Below are positions 1-6,796 of a DNA stretch of 9,522 nucleotides, in pieces. The DNA lies in assembly GCA_027007465.1 (NCBI GenBank), contig JALTFF010000053.1:1-9522 (forward strand), written 5' to 3'. Source of the stretch: a bacterium (GTDB taxonomy: Bacteria; Patescibacteriota; Patescibacteriia; Patescibacteriales; JALTFF01). The translations under genes were made by a program, and so were the position numbers. The notes beneath the pieces were generated by a model, which saw nothing but the letters and a program-made list of their open reading frames with translations, was not told the DNA's origin and made no database searches. Every line of letters starts with the position of its first letter. Position 1 is the stretch's first letter.

Positions 1-2645
1 TGAAGAATAGATGGCGCTACAATTTGAGAAACATCAACCATTTTATAAATTGAATATACAACTTGCTTACGAATTAAATCATTTAATTGATGAAATAAAA
101 AGTAAGCTTCTTTTTTATATTCAACTAGTGGATCAAGCTGTCCATATCCGCGCAATCCAATTCCCTGACGCATTTGCTCCATTGCATCTAAATGCTCTGT
201 CCAAATAGTATCAATAGAGCGGATTAAAACTGATTTTTCAATTTCCAATAAGGATAGTCCCCCACTTTCTACTAATTTGTTTAAATCAATAATAGCTTGC
301 TCTAATTCCTTGTACTTTTGTTCTGCTAAATCAAATAAATATTTAACAATTTCTGTTTTCTTTTTAGCTTTATCTAGTTTATCTTGAATATTGGTTAAAT
401 GTTTAATTTTATCTAAAACTGTTTTATCTACTGGAAAAATGCTATCTATGGTTTGATAAATCTCTTTTAAATTCCATTGTTTTTCATCTTCTCCAATTGT
501 ATGAAAACTTACCACTTGTTCTATTTCTGTTTTAATCATTTCTAAGATAATATTCTTTATTTTTTCACTTTTATTTTCAAAAGTTTCTAATATCTCTCTT
601 CTTCGTTTGTAAATTGCTTCACGGTGTTTGTTTATTACATCATCATATTCTACTAAATGTTTTCTTAAATCAAAATTATATCCTTCAACTTTTTTTTGCG
701 CTGATTCAATTGACTTTGAAATTAATTTATTTTTAATTGGCGCATCTTCTGGAAAATTAAATCTTTCCATTATCTTTTTCATTCTGTCTCCGCCAAAAAT
801 TCTCATTAAGTCATCTTCTGTTGAAATATAAAATTGAGAAACTCCTGGATCTCCTTGACGTCCAGCACGTCCGCGAAGCTGATTATCAATTCTCCTTGAC
901 TCATGGCGTTCTGTGCCAATCACAAATAATCCACCTAATTTTACCACTTTATTATGTTCATCTTGCCAATCTGAGAAATTATGCAACGAATTAATCTTAG
1001 AAGAATTATTTTTTTCTGAAAATTCTTGTGGATTTTTTTCATAACGACCTCCAAGTATTATATCAACTCCACGACCAGCCATATTAGTTGCAATAGTAAC
1101 AGCGCCAATTTTACCTGCCATAGAAATAATCTGAGCTTCTTTCTGATGATTTTTAGCATTTAAAACTTGTGGTTTTATGCCTTCTTTCTCTAACATTGAA
1201 GCTAATATTTCATTCTTTTCTATTGAAATTGTTCCTATTAAAACTGGTTGCCCATTTTTATGTCGCCTTTTGACCTCTTGAACAATAGCCTTGAATTTAC
1301 CTATTTCTGTTTTATAAACTAAGTCTGTCCTATCTTCTCTAATCACTGGCTTATTAGTTGGAATAACAACAGTTTCTAAATTATATATTTTTGAAAATTC
1401 TTCAGCTTCTGTGAGCGCTGTTCCTGTCATTCCTGCTAATTTATTAAACATTCTAAAATAATTTTGAAATGTTATTGTAGCTAATGTCTGACTTTCTCTT
1501 TGAATTTTAACATTTTCCTTTGCTTCAATTGCTTGATGAAGTCCTTCACTATACCTTCTTCCTTTCATTAGCCTGCCTGTAAATTCATCAACAATAACTA
1601 CTTCTCCGTCTTTTACAATATAATCCTTATCTTTCTTAAATAAAACATTAGCTTTAAGGGCTTGCTCAATATGATGAACTTCATCAATACCTCCTTTTGT
1701 GTAAATGTTCTCGACTCCTAACCATTTTTCCATCTTAGAAATTCCTTTTTCAGTTAAAGTAGCTGTCCTCATTTTCTCATCTACATTATAATCTTCATTT
1801 TCTTTAAGCTGTTTTATTAAATTTGCAAATTTATAATATTTATCATTTGATTCCTCAGCTGGCGCAGAAATTATTAAAGGAGTGCGCGCCTCATCAATTA
1901 AAATAGAATCAACCTCATCAACAATAGCATAATTTAATTCTCTCTGCACGCATTGATCTAAACTTTGCGCCATATTATCACGTAGATAATCAAAACCAAA
2001 TTCATTGTTAGTGCCATAAGTAATATCTGCTTGATAAGCCTGCTTTCTGCTAACTAATCTAAAATGCTTCAATCTTTCATCATATTGTGAATTATCATTA
2101 TACTCTGGGTCATAGATAAAAGCTTCTTCATGAGTTATAACGCCTACTTTAATTCCAAGCGCGTCATATACCTTTCCCATCCAACCAGCTCCTAATTTTG
2201 CTAAATAATCATTAACTGTGACCAAATAAGCTCCTCTTTTTGCCAGAGCATTTAAATACAATGCTAAAGTTGCTACTAATGTCTTTCCTTCTCCTGTTTT
2301 CATTTCTGCAATTTGCCCTCTATGCAAGACAATTCCGCCAATAAGTTGGACATCATAATGTCGCTCTCCTAAAACTCTTTTAGCTGCCTCTCTTACAACT
2401 GCAAAAGCTTCTGGCAAAATATTATCTAATCTTTCATTTATTGTTTTAAGATATTTTTCATCTTTTAAGTCAATTTTTTCATCAATTTCTAATCTCTTTC
2501 TAAACTCAGCTGTCTTATTTCTTAGTTCATCATTACTTAATCTTTCTATTTTAGATTCTAAGCTATTTATTTTATCAATAATTGGTTGGATTTTTTTAAT
2601 TTCCCTTGCATTGGGATCTCCGAATAATTTATTTAGAAAAAACAT
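1..2645 (-). CDS. secA: Preprotein translocase ATPase SecA (5' part; 3' end outside window)
   Basis: SecA is the cytoplasmic ATPase that drives unfolded preproteins through the SecYEG channel. I translated the frame from the ATG at 2645 to base 3 and found 881 codons with no stop, so only the C-terminus is missing. The N-terminus (MFFLNKLFGDPN) is typical of the family. Visible motifs are Walker A GEGKT at residues 118-122, the YGTNNEFGFDYLRDN segment from about 210, Walker B DEVDS at 243-247 followed by IDEARTPL, NMAGRGVD near 521-528, and helicase motif VI GRAGRQGDPG at 592-601. Compared with the E. coli protein as I recall it, there is extra sequence at about 174-200 and again around 540-570. 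No Shine-Dalgarno sequence precedes the ATG; the region just upstream is almost pure A/T. It lies downstream of hpf on the same strand. Identity is essentially certain; only the C-terminal tail (zinc motif or linker) cannot be judged. Confidence 0.98.
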   Translation of the reverse strand, partial: MFFLNKLFGDPNAREIKKIQPIIDKINSLESKIERLSNDELRNKTAEFRKRLEIDEKIDLKDEKYLKTINERLDNILPEAFAVVREAAKRVLGERHYDVQLIGGIVLHRGQIAEMKTGEGKTLVATLALYLNALAKRGAYLVTVNDYLAKLGAGWMGKVYDALGIKVGVITHEEAFIYDPEYNDNSQYDERLKHFRLVSRKQAYQADITYGTNNEFGFDYLRDNMAQSLDQCVQRELNYAIVDEVDSILIDEARTPLIISAPAEESNDKYYKFANLIKQLKENEDYNVDEKMRTATLTEKGISKMEKWLGVENIYTKGGIDEVHHIEQALKANVLFKKDKDYIVKDGEVVIVDEFTGRLMKGRRYSEGLHQAIEAKENVKIQRESQTLATITFQNYFRMFNKLAGMTGTALTEAEEFSKIYNLETVVIPTNKPVIREDRTDLVYKTEIGKFKAIVQEVKRRHKNGQPVLIGTISIEKNEILASMLEKEGIKPQVLNAKNHQKEAQIISMAGKIGAVTIATNMAGRGVDIILGGRYEKNPQEFSEKNNSSKINSLHNFSDWQDEHNKVVKLGGLFVIGTERHESRRIDNQLRGRAGRQGDPGVSQFYISTEDDLMRIFGGDRMKKIMERFNFPEDAPIKNKLISKSIESAQKKVEGYNFDLRKHLVEYDDVINKHREAIYKRRREILETFENKSEKIKNIILEMIKTEIEQVVSFHTIGEDEKQWNLKEIYQTIDSIFPVDKTVLDKIKHLTNIQDKLDKAKKKTEIVKYLFDLAEQKYKELEQAIIDLNKLVESGGLSLLEIEKSVLIRSIDTIWTEHLDAMEQMRQGIGLRGYGQLDPLVEYKKEAYFLFHQLNDLIRKQVVYSIYKMVDVSQIVAPSIL

Positions 2646-2708
2646 ATATTTTAATTTATAATATAATTTATATTTGGAACAAAGCTAAGCTTCTTCACAA
2701 TTCTTAGT

Positions 2709-2733
2709 AAAAAGGATGAAACAAGTAATCCCT
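2709..2733 (-). terminator. Weak candidate terminator after the dedA-hpf cluster
   Basis: Read on the minus strand, AGGGAT can pair with ATCCTT (2728-2733 with 2712-2717; six pairs including one G-U) around a 10-base loop, followed by a run of five T (2713-2709, partly in the stem). It sits between hpf and secA and could end the upstream operon. The stem is short, so this is a suggestion only; read-through into secA is equally possible. Confidence 0.3.
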
Positions 2734-2756
2734 CCCAACAAAGTCCTTGATAAACA

Positions 2757-2784
2757 TTAGAGACGCTCAACAGAACGTCTCTAA
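2757..2784 (-). other. Intergenic hairpin between hpf and secA
   Basis: TTAGAGACG (2757-2765) is perfectly complementary to CGTCTCTAA (2776-2784). In minus-strand RNA the stem extends by three more pairs (U-G, U-A, C-G) to give 12 pairs closed by a UGUU loop. In plus-strand RNA one of these would be a C-A mismatch, so the structure favours minus-strand transcription, in line with the flanking genes. No T-run follows it on the minus strand, so it is not a standard terminator. An RNA-processing site, an mRNA-end stabiliser, a secA leader element or a dispersed palindromic repeat would all fit. Confidence 0.5.
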
Positions 2785-2862
2785 CTTTATAATGAATATT
2801 ATTTACTCGCTATGCTTTGTTTAAAATTAATTCATCTTGCTTAGATTATACTACGCTCTGCC

Positions 2863-3174
2863 TTATTTAGTAAGTATTTTTTTATCTTTATATTTTTTAA
2901 GCAAGCGAGCTAAATGATCTTTTACCTTATCAATTGCTTTAAAAATATCTTTTTCTACTGTCTTCTCAACTCTGATTAAATTACCTGGAACTTTTAAATT
3001 AGCTTCAGCCCTATAAATCCTGCCAGCTTGATGGTGTTTAGTAATAATTCCTATCTCAACTCTGGCTTCAATAATTTTATTAAAATATTTTTCCAAGCCA
3101 CCTATCTTTTTATCAATATAATCTTTAATTTTAGGATTTAAGTCAATATTAGTAGATTTAATAATAATATTCAT
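2863..3174 (-). CDS. hpf: Ribosome hibernation promoting factor, short form (HPF/RaiA/YfiA family)
   Basis: This 103-residue protein belongs to the HPF/RaiA family, which binds the small ribosomal subunit at the decoding region and silences idle ribosomes. The start MNIIIKSTNIDLNPKIKDYI followed by a KKIGGLEKYF helix matches the family's beta-alpha opening. The middle (ARVEIGI, then YRAEANLKVPGN) supplies the next strands, and IFKAIDKVKDHLARLLKKYKDK is the second helix with its basic end. It has the length of short HPF/YfiA and lacks the long-form C-terminal dimerisation domain. I chose the ATG at 3174; an in-frame TTG at 3186 overlaps the preceding stop (TTGA) and would add four residues (M-I-F-F) not typical of the family. 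The gene is last in the dedA-truB-uppS-orphan cluster and lies upstream of secA. Confidence 0.94.
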   Translation of the reverse strand: MNIIIKSTNIDLNPKIKDYIDKKIGGLEKYFNKIIEARVEIGIITKHHQAGRIYRAEANLKVPGNLIRVEKTVEKDIFKAIDKVKDHLARLLKKYKDKKILTK

Positions 3175-3182
3175 AAAAAATA

Positions 3183-3515
3183 TCAAAAATTATCAATTGC
3201 TTGACTATTTATTTCTACCCAATCATCTGTCTCAGTATCCCACTTATAAGCTTTAAAAATATTTACCTTTTCTTCTTTACTATAAATATACTCTACTTTT
3301 ACATCACTGCCAATACGACGGGAATAATTAGTTTTTTTGTCTAATAATTTTGGTTTTGTTATAAACTCTAATTTTATTCTTCCTAATGAACTTCTAAAAA
3401 TTAATTCTTCAGCTTCTCCGTCATAAACATTTTCCAATGGATATTTTTTTTCACTTTCAATAGTAAACTTGTTTTTAATCATCTCTTTTATATCTTCCCA
3501 CTTATCTTTTGTCAT
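3183..3515 (-). CDS. Small protein of unknown function between uppS and hpf
   Basis: This encodes about 110 residues (MTKDKWEDIKEMIK...). I do not recognise a characterised domain. It is acidic-to-basic mixed and soluble, with no signal peptide or membrane segment. An N-terminal helix rich in K, E and W is followed by alternating strands (ELIFRSSLGRIKLEFITKP, DVKVEYIYS, NIFKAYKW), and it ends DWVEINSQAIDNF. The strand pattern suggests a small beta-rich fold. The layout resembles small conserved hypothetical proteins of Parcubacteria, which is recollection, not a search. I prefer the ATG at 3515, 13 bases after the uppS stop. A TTG at 3542 would overlap uppS by 14 bases and add MAEINYFKS. The stop is TGA, 8 bases from the hpf ATG, so translation with hpf is probably coupled. 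Position suggests a role linked to envelope lipid or ribosome status, but no function can be assigned. Confidence 0.86.
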   Translation of the reverse strand: MTKDKWEDIKEMIKNKFTIESEKKYPLENVYDGEAEELIFRSSLGRIKLEFITKPKLLDKKTNYSRRIGSDVKVEYIYSKEEKVNIFKAYKWDTETDDWVEINSQAIDNF

Positions 3516-3528
3516 AGATTTAAAATAA

Positions 3529-4221
3529 TTAATCTCCGCCAAACCTACGCTCTCTTCTTTGATATTCTTTAATAATCAAATCAATATCTTCTTGATTAAA
3601 ATCAGGCCAATGTTTGTTAATAAAATAAAGCTCACTATAAGCTCCTTCCCAAATTTGAAATCCAGATAATCTTTGTTCTCCAGATGTTCTCACAATTATA
3701 TCTGGCTCTGGCAGGTCTGGCGCATATAAATATTTTTTAATTAAATCTTCATTTATCTTACTCTCTTTAATGCCATCTTTCACTATCTTTTTAACAGCAT
3801 CAACTATTTCAGCTCTCCCTCCGTAATTAAGACAGATATTTAATATAGCTTTAGTATTATTCTTTGTCTTTTCCATGGCTTGATAGCATTTTTTAGCTAA
3901 TCCATCTGGCAACTCATCAATTCTGCCACTTATAATTACTTTATATCCATTTTTATAAAAATTATCTAATTCTTCATCAACTGCTTTTCTAATTAAGGAC
4001 ATTAAATAGTTTACTTCATTTTTACTTCGTTTCCAATTCTCAGTAGAAAAAGCAAAAACAGTAATAATTTCTATTCCTTTTTTACTGCACCAATCTGACA
4101 ATTTTTTCATAATGTCATATCCTTTGCGATGACCTTTAAATGTCGGCAACCCCTTAGCTCTGGCCCAACGTCTATTGCCATCCATTATTATTGCTAAATG
4201 CTTTAATTTTTTCTCCTTCAT
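3529..4221 (-). CDS. uppS: Undecaprenyl (polyprenyl) diphosphate synthase, cis-prenyltransferase
   Basis: UppS adds isopentenyl diphosphate units to farnesyl diphosphate to make the C55 carrier-lipid precursor for cell-wall and glycan synthesis. Signatures, numbered from the ATG at 4221 (230 residues): HLAIIMDGNRRWA with the catalytic, metal-binding Asp at 14; the phosphate-contacting GHRKG near 30; FAFSTENW at 57-63; LNYGGRAEI at 131-139; and the substrate-binding RTSGEQRLS at 178-186, followed by the family's W.G.YSELYF. Length fits the family. Earlier in-frame starts exist (TTG 4239, ATG 4236) and add up to six residues. A weak AGGA lies only 4 bases before the TTG/ATG pair, so the start is not settled. 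The gap from truB is 31-49 bases. The orphan gene follows after 13 bases, indicating one transcript with dedA and truB. Confidence 0.96.
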   Translation of the reverse strand: MKEKKLKHLAIIMDGNRRWARAKGLPTFKGHRKGYDIMKKLSDWCSKKGIEIITVFAFSTENWKRSKNEVNYLMSLIRKAVDEELDNFYKNGYKVIISGRIDELPDGLAKKCYQAMEKTKNNTKAILNICLNYGGRAEIVDAVKKIVKDGIKESKINEDLIKKYLYAPDLPEPDIIVRTSGEQRLSGFQIWEGAYSELYFINKHWPDFNQEDIDLIIKEYQRRERRFGGD

Positions 4222-4270
4222 AATATTTACTTGCATCAATCCTATATTTTTATATTATCATATTTATGAA

Positions 4271-4942
4271 TTAAGTCAAATAATTTTGCCAATTTTTAGA
4301 ATTTAAGTCATAAAGAAAAATTGCTTTTTCTAATGAGAGCTTTCCTATTTTTGTCCTGCAAAGTTCTTGCAAATAAGCTCCTATTTCTAATTTTCTACCA
4401 ATATCATTGGCTAATGAGCGAATATAGACTCCTGAAGAACAATTAACTCTTATTTTCATTTTTGGAAAATCATAGTCCAAAAGCTCAATATTATAAATTT
4501 TTACTTTCTTAGGTTCTAATTTTATTTCAATTCCCTTTCGCGCTAATTGATAAAGTTTTCTCCCTTTAAATTTTTTAGCTGAAAAAGTTGGTGGAATCTG
4601 ATTAATTTCTCCAATAAAATTTTTTAAAACTTTTTTAATCTTTGCTAAGTCTGGCTTTTTTACATTCCTGGTTAAAATTACTTTTCCATCACGATCATAA
4701 GTATTAGTTATAGCTCCTAATTTTAACTCTGCAATATATTCTTTATCCTGTTTTAAATAAAATAATAACCTTTTTGTAGCTTCCCTACCTATTCCACAAA
4801 TTAAAAGACCTGTGGCAAATGGATCTAATGTCCCACTATGGCCTATTTTTCTAATTTTTGTAATCTTTCTTAAATAATCTACCACATCATGAGATGTTAT
4901 TCCAGATGGTTTGTTTATTAAAATAAATCCAAAATTTTTCAT
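4271..4942 (-). CDS. truB: tRNA pseudouridine-55 synthase TruB (short form)
   Basis: TruB converts U55 in the T-loop of most tRNAs to pseudouridine. The 223-residue product opens with GFILINKPSGITSHDVV and carries the catalytic motif GHSGTLDPFATG with the nucleophile Asp at 40. The KEY motif with the active-site Tyr follows at about 68-70, then QIPPTFSAKK at 115-124 and CSSGVYIRSLANDIG at 168-182 with the conserved Arg at 175. The protein stops soon after the catalytic domain and lacks the C-terminal PUA-type extension of longer TruB proteins such as that of E. coli. Its ATG overlaps the TGA of dedA by four bases (ATGA), a classic coupled arrangement. The truB-uppS combination within one operon is reasonable for a compact genome. 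Identity is secure. Confidence 0.97.
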   Translation of the reverse strand: MKNFGFILINKPSGITSHDVVDYLRKITKIRKIGHSGTLDPFATGLLICGIGREATKRLLFYLKQDKEYIAELKLGAITNTYDRDGKVILTRNVKKPDLAKIKKVLKNFIGEINQIPPTFSAKKFKGRKLYQLARKGIEIKLEPKKVKIYNIELLDYDFPKMKIRVNCSSGVYIRSLANDIGRKLEIGAYLQELCRTKIGKLSLEKAIFLYDLNSKNWQNYLT

Positions 4943-5547
4943 TTTACTTTATTTTCCATTTTTAAAATATACCAAATTAAAATACTTAATAACAAAATAG
5001 CTACTAAAATAGCTATACGCGAAAGCCACTCTTTTGCTAGATTCAATGATTGAGCAAAAATATAACCAGCTAAAGCTAACTCAATACTCCAACCAATAGC
5101 TCCTAATAAATTCCATTTTAAAAATGTTCTTGTCTTCATTTTAAGTGAGCCAGCTATAAATGGAACTATTTCTTTTATACTTGGAATAAATCGTCCTAAA
5201 AAAACGCTTTTAGAACCATGAATATCAAAAAATTTTTTTGCCTTTTCAAAATGATTAGGCTTTAAAAACCAAAACCCTTTTTTTCTAAAATCTTGACTAT
5301 ATTTTTTACCAATAAAATAATTTATCCAATCACCAATTACAGCTCCAATAATCGCTAAAAAAATTAGATAAATTATATTAAAATATCCTTTAGATGCATA
5401 AGCTCCAAGGATTAAAATAATTGTTGAACCTGGCAAAAACCATCCAATTCCGATTATTGTTTCAAGAAAGGCAGCTAAAAAACTTATAAAGTATCCTAAA
5501 AAACTAAAATGCTCAATTATTGGTAATAAAGATTTTAGAAAATCCAT
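4939..5547 (-). CDS. DedA-family (SNARE-associated/VTT domain) membrane protein
   Basis: This is a multi-pass inner-membrane protein of 202 residues with 5-6 hydrophobic segments (about 10-30, 36-52, 56-75, 140-165 and 175-195). Family marks, numbered from the ATG at 5547: a conserved Glu in LETIIGIGWFLPG (about 29-40), GAVIGDWINYFIGKK (68-82), GRFIPSIKEIVPFIAG (118-133) and the following Met at 137. The family's usual Arg after GRF.P.. is Lys here (P-S-I-K). DedA proteins affect membrane homeostasis, and some members move undecaprenyl phosphate back across the membrane; that literature makes the neighbouring uppS meaningful, but transport by this protein is inferred. A TTG at 5556 would add three residues (M-K-F); ATG 5547 is preferred. 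It is first in the truB-uppS-orphan-hpf cluster, and a possible promoter with a dyad lies just upstream. Confidence 0.94.
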   Translation of the reverse strand: MDFLKSLLPIIEHFSFLGYFISFLAAFLETIIGIGWFLPGSTIILILGAYASKGYFNIIYLIFLAIIGAVIGDWINYFIGKKYSQDFRKKGFWFLKPNHFEKAKKFFDIHGSKSVFLGRFIPSIKEIVPFIAGSLKMKTRTFLKWNLLGAIGWSIELALAGYIFAQSLNLAKEWLSRIAILVAILLLSILIWYILKMENKVK

Positions 5548-5569
5548 AAATTTCAAATAAATTCATTTT

Positions 5570-5608
5570 AAATGGACTGTCGCTATTATATAGTGACTTA
5601 TTCCATTT
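5570..5608. other. Two-tier inverted repeat upstream of dedA
   Basis: AAATGGA (5570-5576) pairs with TCCATTT (5602-5608). Inside it, GTCGCTAT (5579-5586) mirrors ATAGTGAC (5590-5597) around a TAT centre, with one G-T position. No T-run follows on the minus strand, and the G-T position becomes an A-C mismatch in minus-strand RNA. It therefore looks more like a DNA dyad (operator-like) than a terminator for the upstream kinase gene. It covers the putative -10 box of the dedA operon. Confidence 0.5.
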
Positions 5609-5612
5609 TCAG
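5585..5612 (-). promoter_or_regulatory. Candidate sigma70-type promoter for dedA-truB-uppS-orphan-hpf
   Basis: Read on the minus strand, a perfect TATAAT (5590-5585) is preceded at 16 bases by CTGAAA (5612-5607), which matches TTGACA at four of six positions. Transcription would start near 5578, about 30 bases before the dedA ATG. The -10 box lies at the centre of an inverted repeat (5570-5608). A/T-rich sequence makes chance -10 matches common, so confidence is moderate at best. Confidence 0.4.
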
Positions 5613-5650
5613 CTAAATGAGCTCAATTCTTTTTCTCTGGCTAACATTAC

Positions 5651-6217
5651 TTAATCTCCTATCCACTCTAATATCTTCATTACTAAATTATCATCTGGCA
5701 ATTTTTTTGTTTCAACAATAAGATAAGGTAATTCTGTTTTTTTAATCTCTTTTAAATATTGTTTTTGTTGCTTTATATACCATTTATAATTTTGTAAAAT
5801 TCTTTCATAATGCGGATAAAGCTTTAATCTATCTGCTATTCTCTTTTCTAACACTTTTTTACTTTCTGGAAAAATAACTAATATTATCTTAAAATTTAAC
5901 TTAATCAATTCCTTTTCTTCATTCTTATATTCTACTATTCTATTATAATTAACTTTATTATAAACAATATCAGAAATATAAAATTTTTCTATAAGTAAAT
6001 TTTTGCTTTTTAATACTTGAAAAATTTTTAAATAATTTTTTATTACTGGCTTTCCATATTCTGTGCCATAAATTCCCACATCACAATTAAACCAATGGCA
6101 ACCATCTAAAATCTTTCCAGTTTTATTGTGCTTTGGCTCTAAATAATCATAAATTTGCGACATTAAAAAACTTTTCCCAGACAACTCTGCTCCTTCAAAA
6201 ATTAAATGATGAATCAT
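5651..6217 (-). CDS. P-loop nucleoside/nucleotide-kinase-like protein (thymidylate kinase/dNK-like)
   Basis: The product has 188 residues. It begins with a hydrophobic strand and a Walker A loop, IFEGAELSGKS (Gly9, Gly14, Lys15, Ser16). The segment LLIEKFYISD (about 75-84) sits where thymidylate and deoxynucleoside kinases carry their strand plus (D/E)R-type base- and sugar-binding motif. A strand IILVIFPES (about 112-120) precedes a basic stretch with KRIADR that resembles a lid with arginines. Together these support a kinase that phosphorylates a nucleoside, a nucleotide or a similar small molecule; the substrate cannot be read from the sequence. Standard TMPK motifs such as DRY..S are only loosely matched, so an unrelated small-molecule P-loop kinase is possible. 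Start: the ATG at 6217, without a visible Shine-Dalgarno. The gene stands about 100 bases upstream of dedA on the same strand and may be transcribed alone. Confidence 0.85.
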   Translation of the reverse strand: MIHHLIFEGAELSGKSFLMSQIYDYLEPKHNKTGKILDGCHWFNCDVGIYGTEYGKPVIKNYLKIFQVLKSKNLLIEKFYISDIVYNKVNYNRIVEYKNEEKELIKLNFKIILVIFPESKKVLEKRIADRLKLYPHYERILQNYKWYIKQQKQYLKEIKKTELPYLIVETKKLPDDNLVMKILEWIGD

Positions 6218-6361
6218 AATTTCTAAGTAGCGGGATTTTAGCCAGAATTATCTTTGAAAGCAAAAGAATAGATGATTTCGTAAAGCAACTACAAAATTGT
6301 ATAATAGAATATATATTAATGAGAAGAGAAAAAAATCAGCCATTATTTTGCTTCTCACTTG

Positions 6362-6467
6362 GCAAAGCGAATTTAGGCAATCTTCTGCGTCACTGAATAG
6401 CTAACATATTGCCCTCAACTATACGCCATGCTCCTTGTTTATTAAATCCCACCAAAATTCGCTTTGC
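6362..6467. repeat. 106-base block with 13-base inverted ends (palindromic intergenic repeat or small RNA)
   Basis: GCAAAGCGAATTT (6362-6374) is the exact reverse complement of AAATTCGCTTTGC (6455-6467). After one mismatch, two more G-C pairs follow. A second inverted pair, GGCAAT (6376-6381) and ATTGCC (6408-6413), lies inside. The left part (GGCAATCTTCTGCGTCA) resembles a family of dispersed palindromes with a GCAATCT core seen in many bacterial genomes; that likeness is from memory. There is no transposase, so it would be a non-autonomous or decayed element if mobile. Alternatively, the block could fold as a long-stem small RNA. Confidence 0.45.
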
Positions 6468-6726
6468 TAAATTGGTTCTGATTAGTATCCGCTTCCTTTA
6501 ATTTTAAGTATGCATTGATTGTATAACAATTAAGCAACTATTGCAACAACCTTAGATAAAATTTTTATAGAATGCTTTTTAGAAAAGAGCTAAATTTTTT
6601 TACTTGTATTCATATAAACATTGCAAAATAATAGAATATATGCTATTGTTAATCTAACCTTGTAAGCATTATCTTTTAAAAAAATAATAATTTTAAAAAA
6701 TATTATTTTTAAAGACTTTATAGCTC

Positions 6727-6755
6727 TTGCTCAAATAATAGAGCAAAGCCATAAT
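6727..6755 (+). promoter_or_regulatory. Candidate promoter for the RRM gene with dyad over the -35
   Basis: TTGCTC (6727-6732) is followed after 17 bases by CATAAT (6750-6755), matching the -35 consensus at three positions and the -10 at five. TTGCTC also forms an inverted repeat with GAGCAA (6741-6746) across eight bases. A start near 6762 would give a leader of about 140 bases. This is inference from spacing only. Confidence 0.3.
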
Positions 6756-6796
6756 ATGTACTTAAAAATGCGCGGTCGAGACAAGGAAAAATAAAT

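Noticed and set aside
11..208. Plus-strand open frame of 65 codons
   Set aside because: It lies antisense within secA, whose frame is open and motif-rich throughout; the plus-strand peptide resembles no family.
628..831. Plus-strand open frame of 67 codons
   Set aside because: Antisense shadow within secA.
3183..5556. TTG starts giving longer versions of hpf, the orphan gene, uppS and dedA
   Set aside because: Each has a nearby in-frame ATG that better fits the family start or operon spacing, and no Shine-Dalgarno supports the TTG codons.
6320..6394. 24-codon plus-strand frame (MRREKNQPLF...) after a TATAAT
   Set aside because: Very short, no Shine-Dalgarno, and it runs into the inverted-repeat block; more likely chance within non-coding DNA.
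6390..6497. Minus-strand open frame reading VGFNKQGAWRIVEGNMLAIQ near its end
   Set aside because: The peptide looks protein-like, but the frame is closed by a TAA 35 codons upstream, has only a GTG start without a ribosome binding site, and overlaps the inverted repeat. It could be a gene remnant but cannot be supported.
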